Source: Micromonospora sp. HK10
GTDB lineage: Bacteria > Actinomycetota > Actinomycetes > Mycobacteriales > Micromonosporaceae
DNA length: 64,000 bases
Assembly (NCBI RefSeq): GCF_000982955.1
Contig: NZ_KQ058828.1
Span: forward strand, 1-64,000
Direction: 5' to 3'
Part shown: one piece after another, positions 63,805 through 64,000 of the stretch
Layout of the letters: each line of letters starts with the position of its first letter
How positions within the stretch are numbered: position 1 is the stretch's first letter
The notes under the pieces: model-generated
Told to the model about the DNA's origin: nothing
What the model saw: the letters and a program-made list of their open reading frames with translations, nothing else
The model's database searches: none
Position numbers and translations under genes: made by a program

Positions 63805-64000
63805 TGGGGCTCGCTCTCGGATCGGATTCGCCTGCGCAGATCGCGCCGCGCGCTGCCGAGGCGGCGCAGGTCACCCGCGTCGGCGGCACGGCTGCCCGGT
63901 GCGATCACGGGCGCGTGCCCACCGGTCAGGTAGCGGCGCAGCGCACGCAGATTCGGGTGGGCGAACAGCACGGTGACGGGCAGGTCGGTGGACAACTCGC
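63801..64000 (-). CDS. Partial megasynthase, C-terminal end of a carrier-protein domain
   Basis: The last 66 or so codons of a gene that enters from beyond the right edge. The segment LPVTVLFAHPNLRALRRYL matches the end of a PCP/ACP domain, where the final helices follow the phosphopantetheine Ser. A basic tail of about 45 residues follows. The stop overlaps the start of PKS module C. It is most likely another NRPS or PKS protein, showing that the cluster continues past this window. Confidence 0.75.
   Translation of the reverse strand, partial: ELSTDLPVTVLFAHPNLRALRRYLTGGHAPVIAPGSRAADAGDLRRLGSARRDLRRRIRSESEPQ

Noticed and set aside
15324-64000. Monobactam-type pathway, suggested by diaminopropionate genes and a Cys thioesterase
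   Set aside because: No sulfotransferase or other N-sulfonation gene is visible, and a carbamoyltransferase is present instead. It stays only as an analogy for the thioesterase chemistry.

Overview
This is GC-rich DNA (lower only around 14.0-14.8 kb) with long genes, tight ATGA/GTGA stop-start overlaps and heavy secondary metabolism. It is almost certainly from a filamentous actinomycete; Micromonosporaceae is plausible, but nothing in the window fixes the family. I see no rRNA, tRNA, CRISPR array or insertion sequence.

Left part, about 0-12.5 kb. A HEAT-like protein lies next to an OmpR-type two-component system (1852-2523 and 581-1852). Beside it is a compact tailoring-type locus read in two directions. 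The leftward operon holds an aromatic amino acid ammonia-lyase, an FAD oxidoreductase, an FMN alpha-hydroxy-acid oxidase, a cytochrome P450 and a Kef-type antiporter. The rightward pair is a paralogous FAD oxidoreductase and an adenylate-forming ligase. A perfect inverted repeat sits between the two arms. The locus looks like a small aromatic-acid pathway, with cinnamate or coumarate made by the lyase and activated by the ligase. I do not recognise its product.

Middle, about 12.5-14.4 kb. A very short gene (13885-13974, 29 residues, strong ribosome-binding site) has an aromatic C-terminus. A long stem-loop separates it from a cytochrome P450 carrying one frameshift. A LuxR-type HTH fragment lies upstream. 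This fits a P450-modified ribosomal peptide locus, possibly decaying, or intact if the frameshift is a sequencing error.

Right part, 15.3-64 kb and beyond. This is a large hybrid NRPS-PKS cluster whose left edge is a SARP regulator and which runs off the right end. It contains three single-module PKSs, all in the unusual order KS-AT-KR-DH-ACP, and three NRPS proteins. The last NRPS ends in a thioesterase with Cys in place of the nucleophilic Ser. A SbnA/SbnB pair should make L-2,3-diaminopropionate, and an ornithine-transcarbamoylase-like enzyme could convert that to 3-ureidoalanine. Other members are two LanB-like proteins that appear to lack the elimination domain, an F420/FMN luciferase-like oxidoreductase, an MbtH-like protein, an ABC exporter and a LuxR-type regulator.

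How they may work together (inference). The SbnA/SbnB product and its carbamoylated form feed NRPS adenylation domains; one has a glutamine-like code, and ureidoalanine is a glutamine isostere. Another A domain reads as serine. The PKS modules add alkene or hydroxy ketide units. The LanB-like proteins may bring aminoacyl-tRNA chemistry to a carrier-bound or released intermediate. The Cys thioesterase releases or cyclises the product, and the ABC pair exports it.
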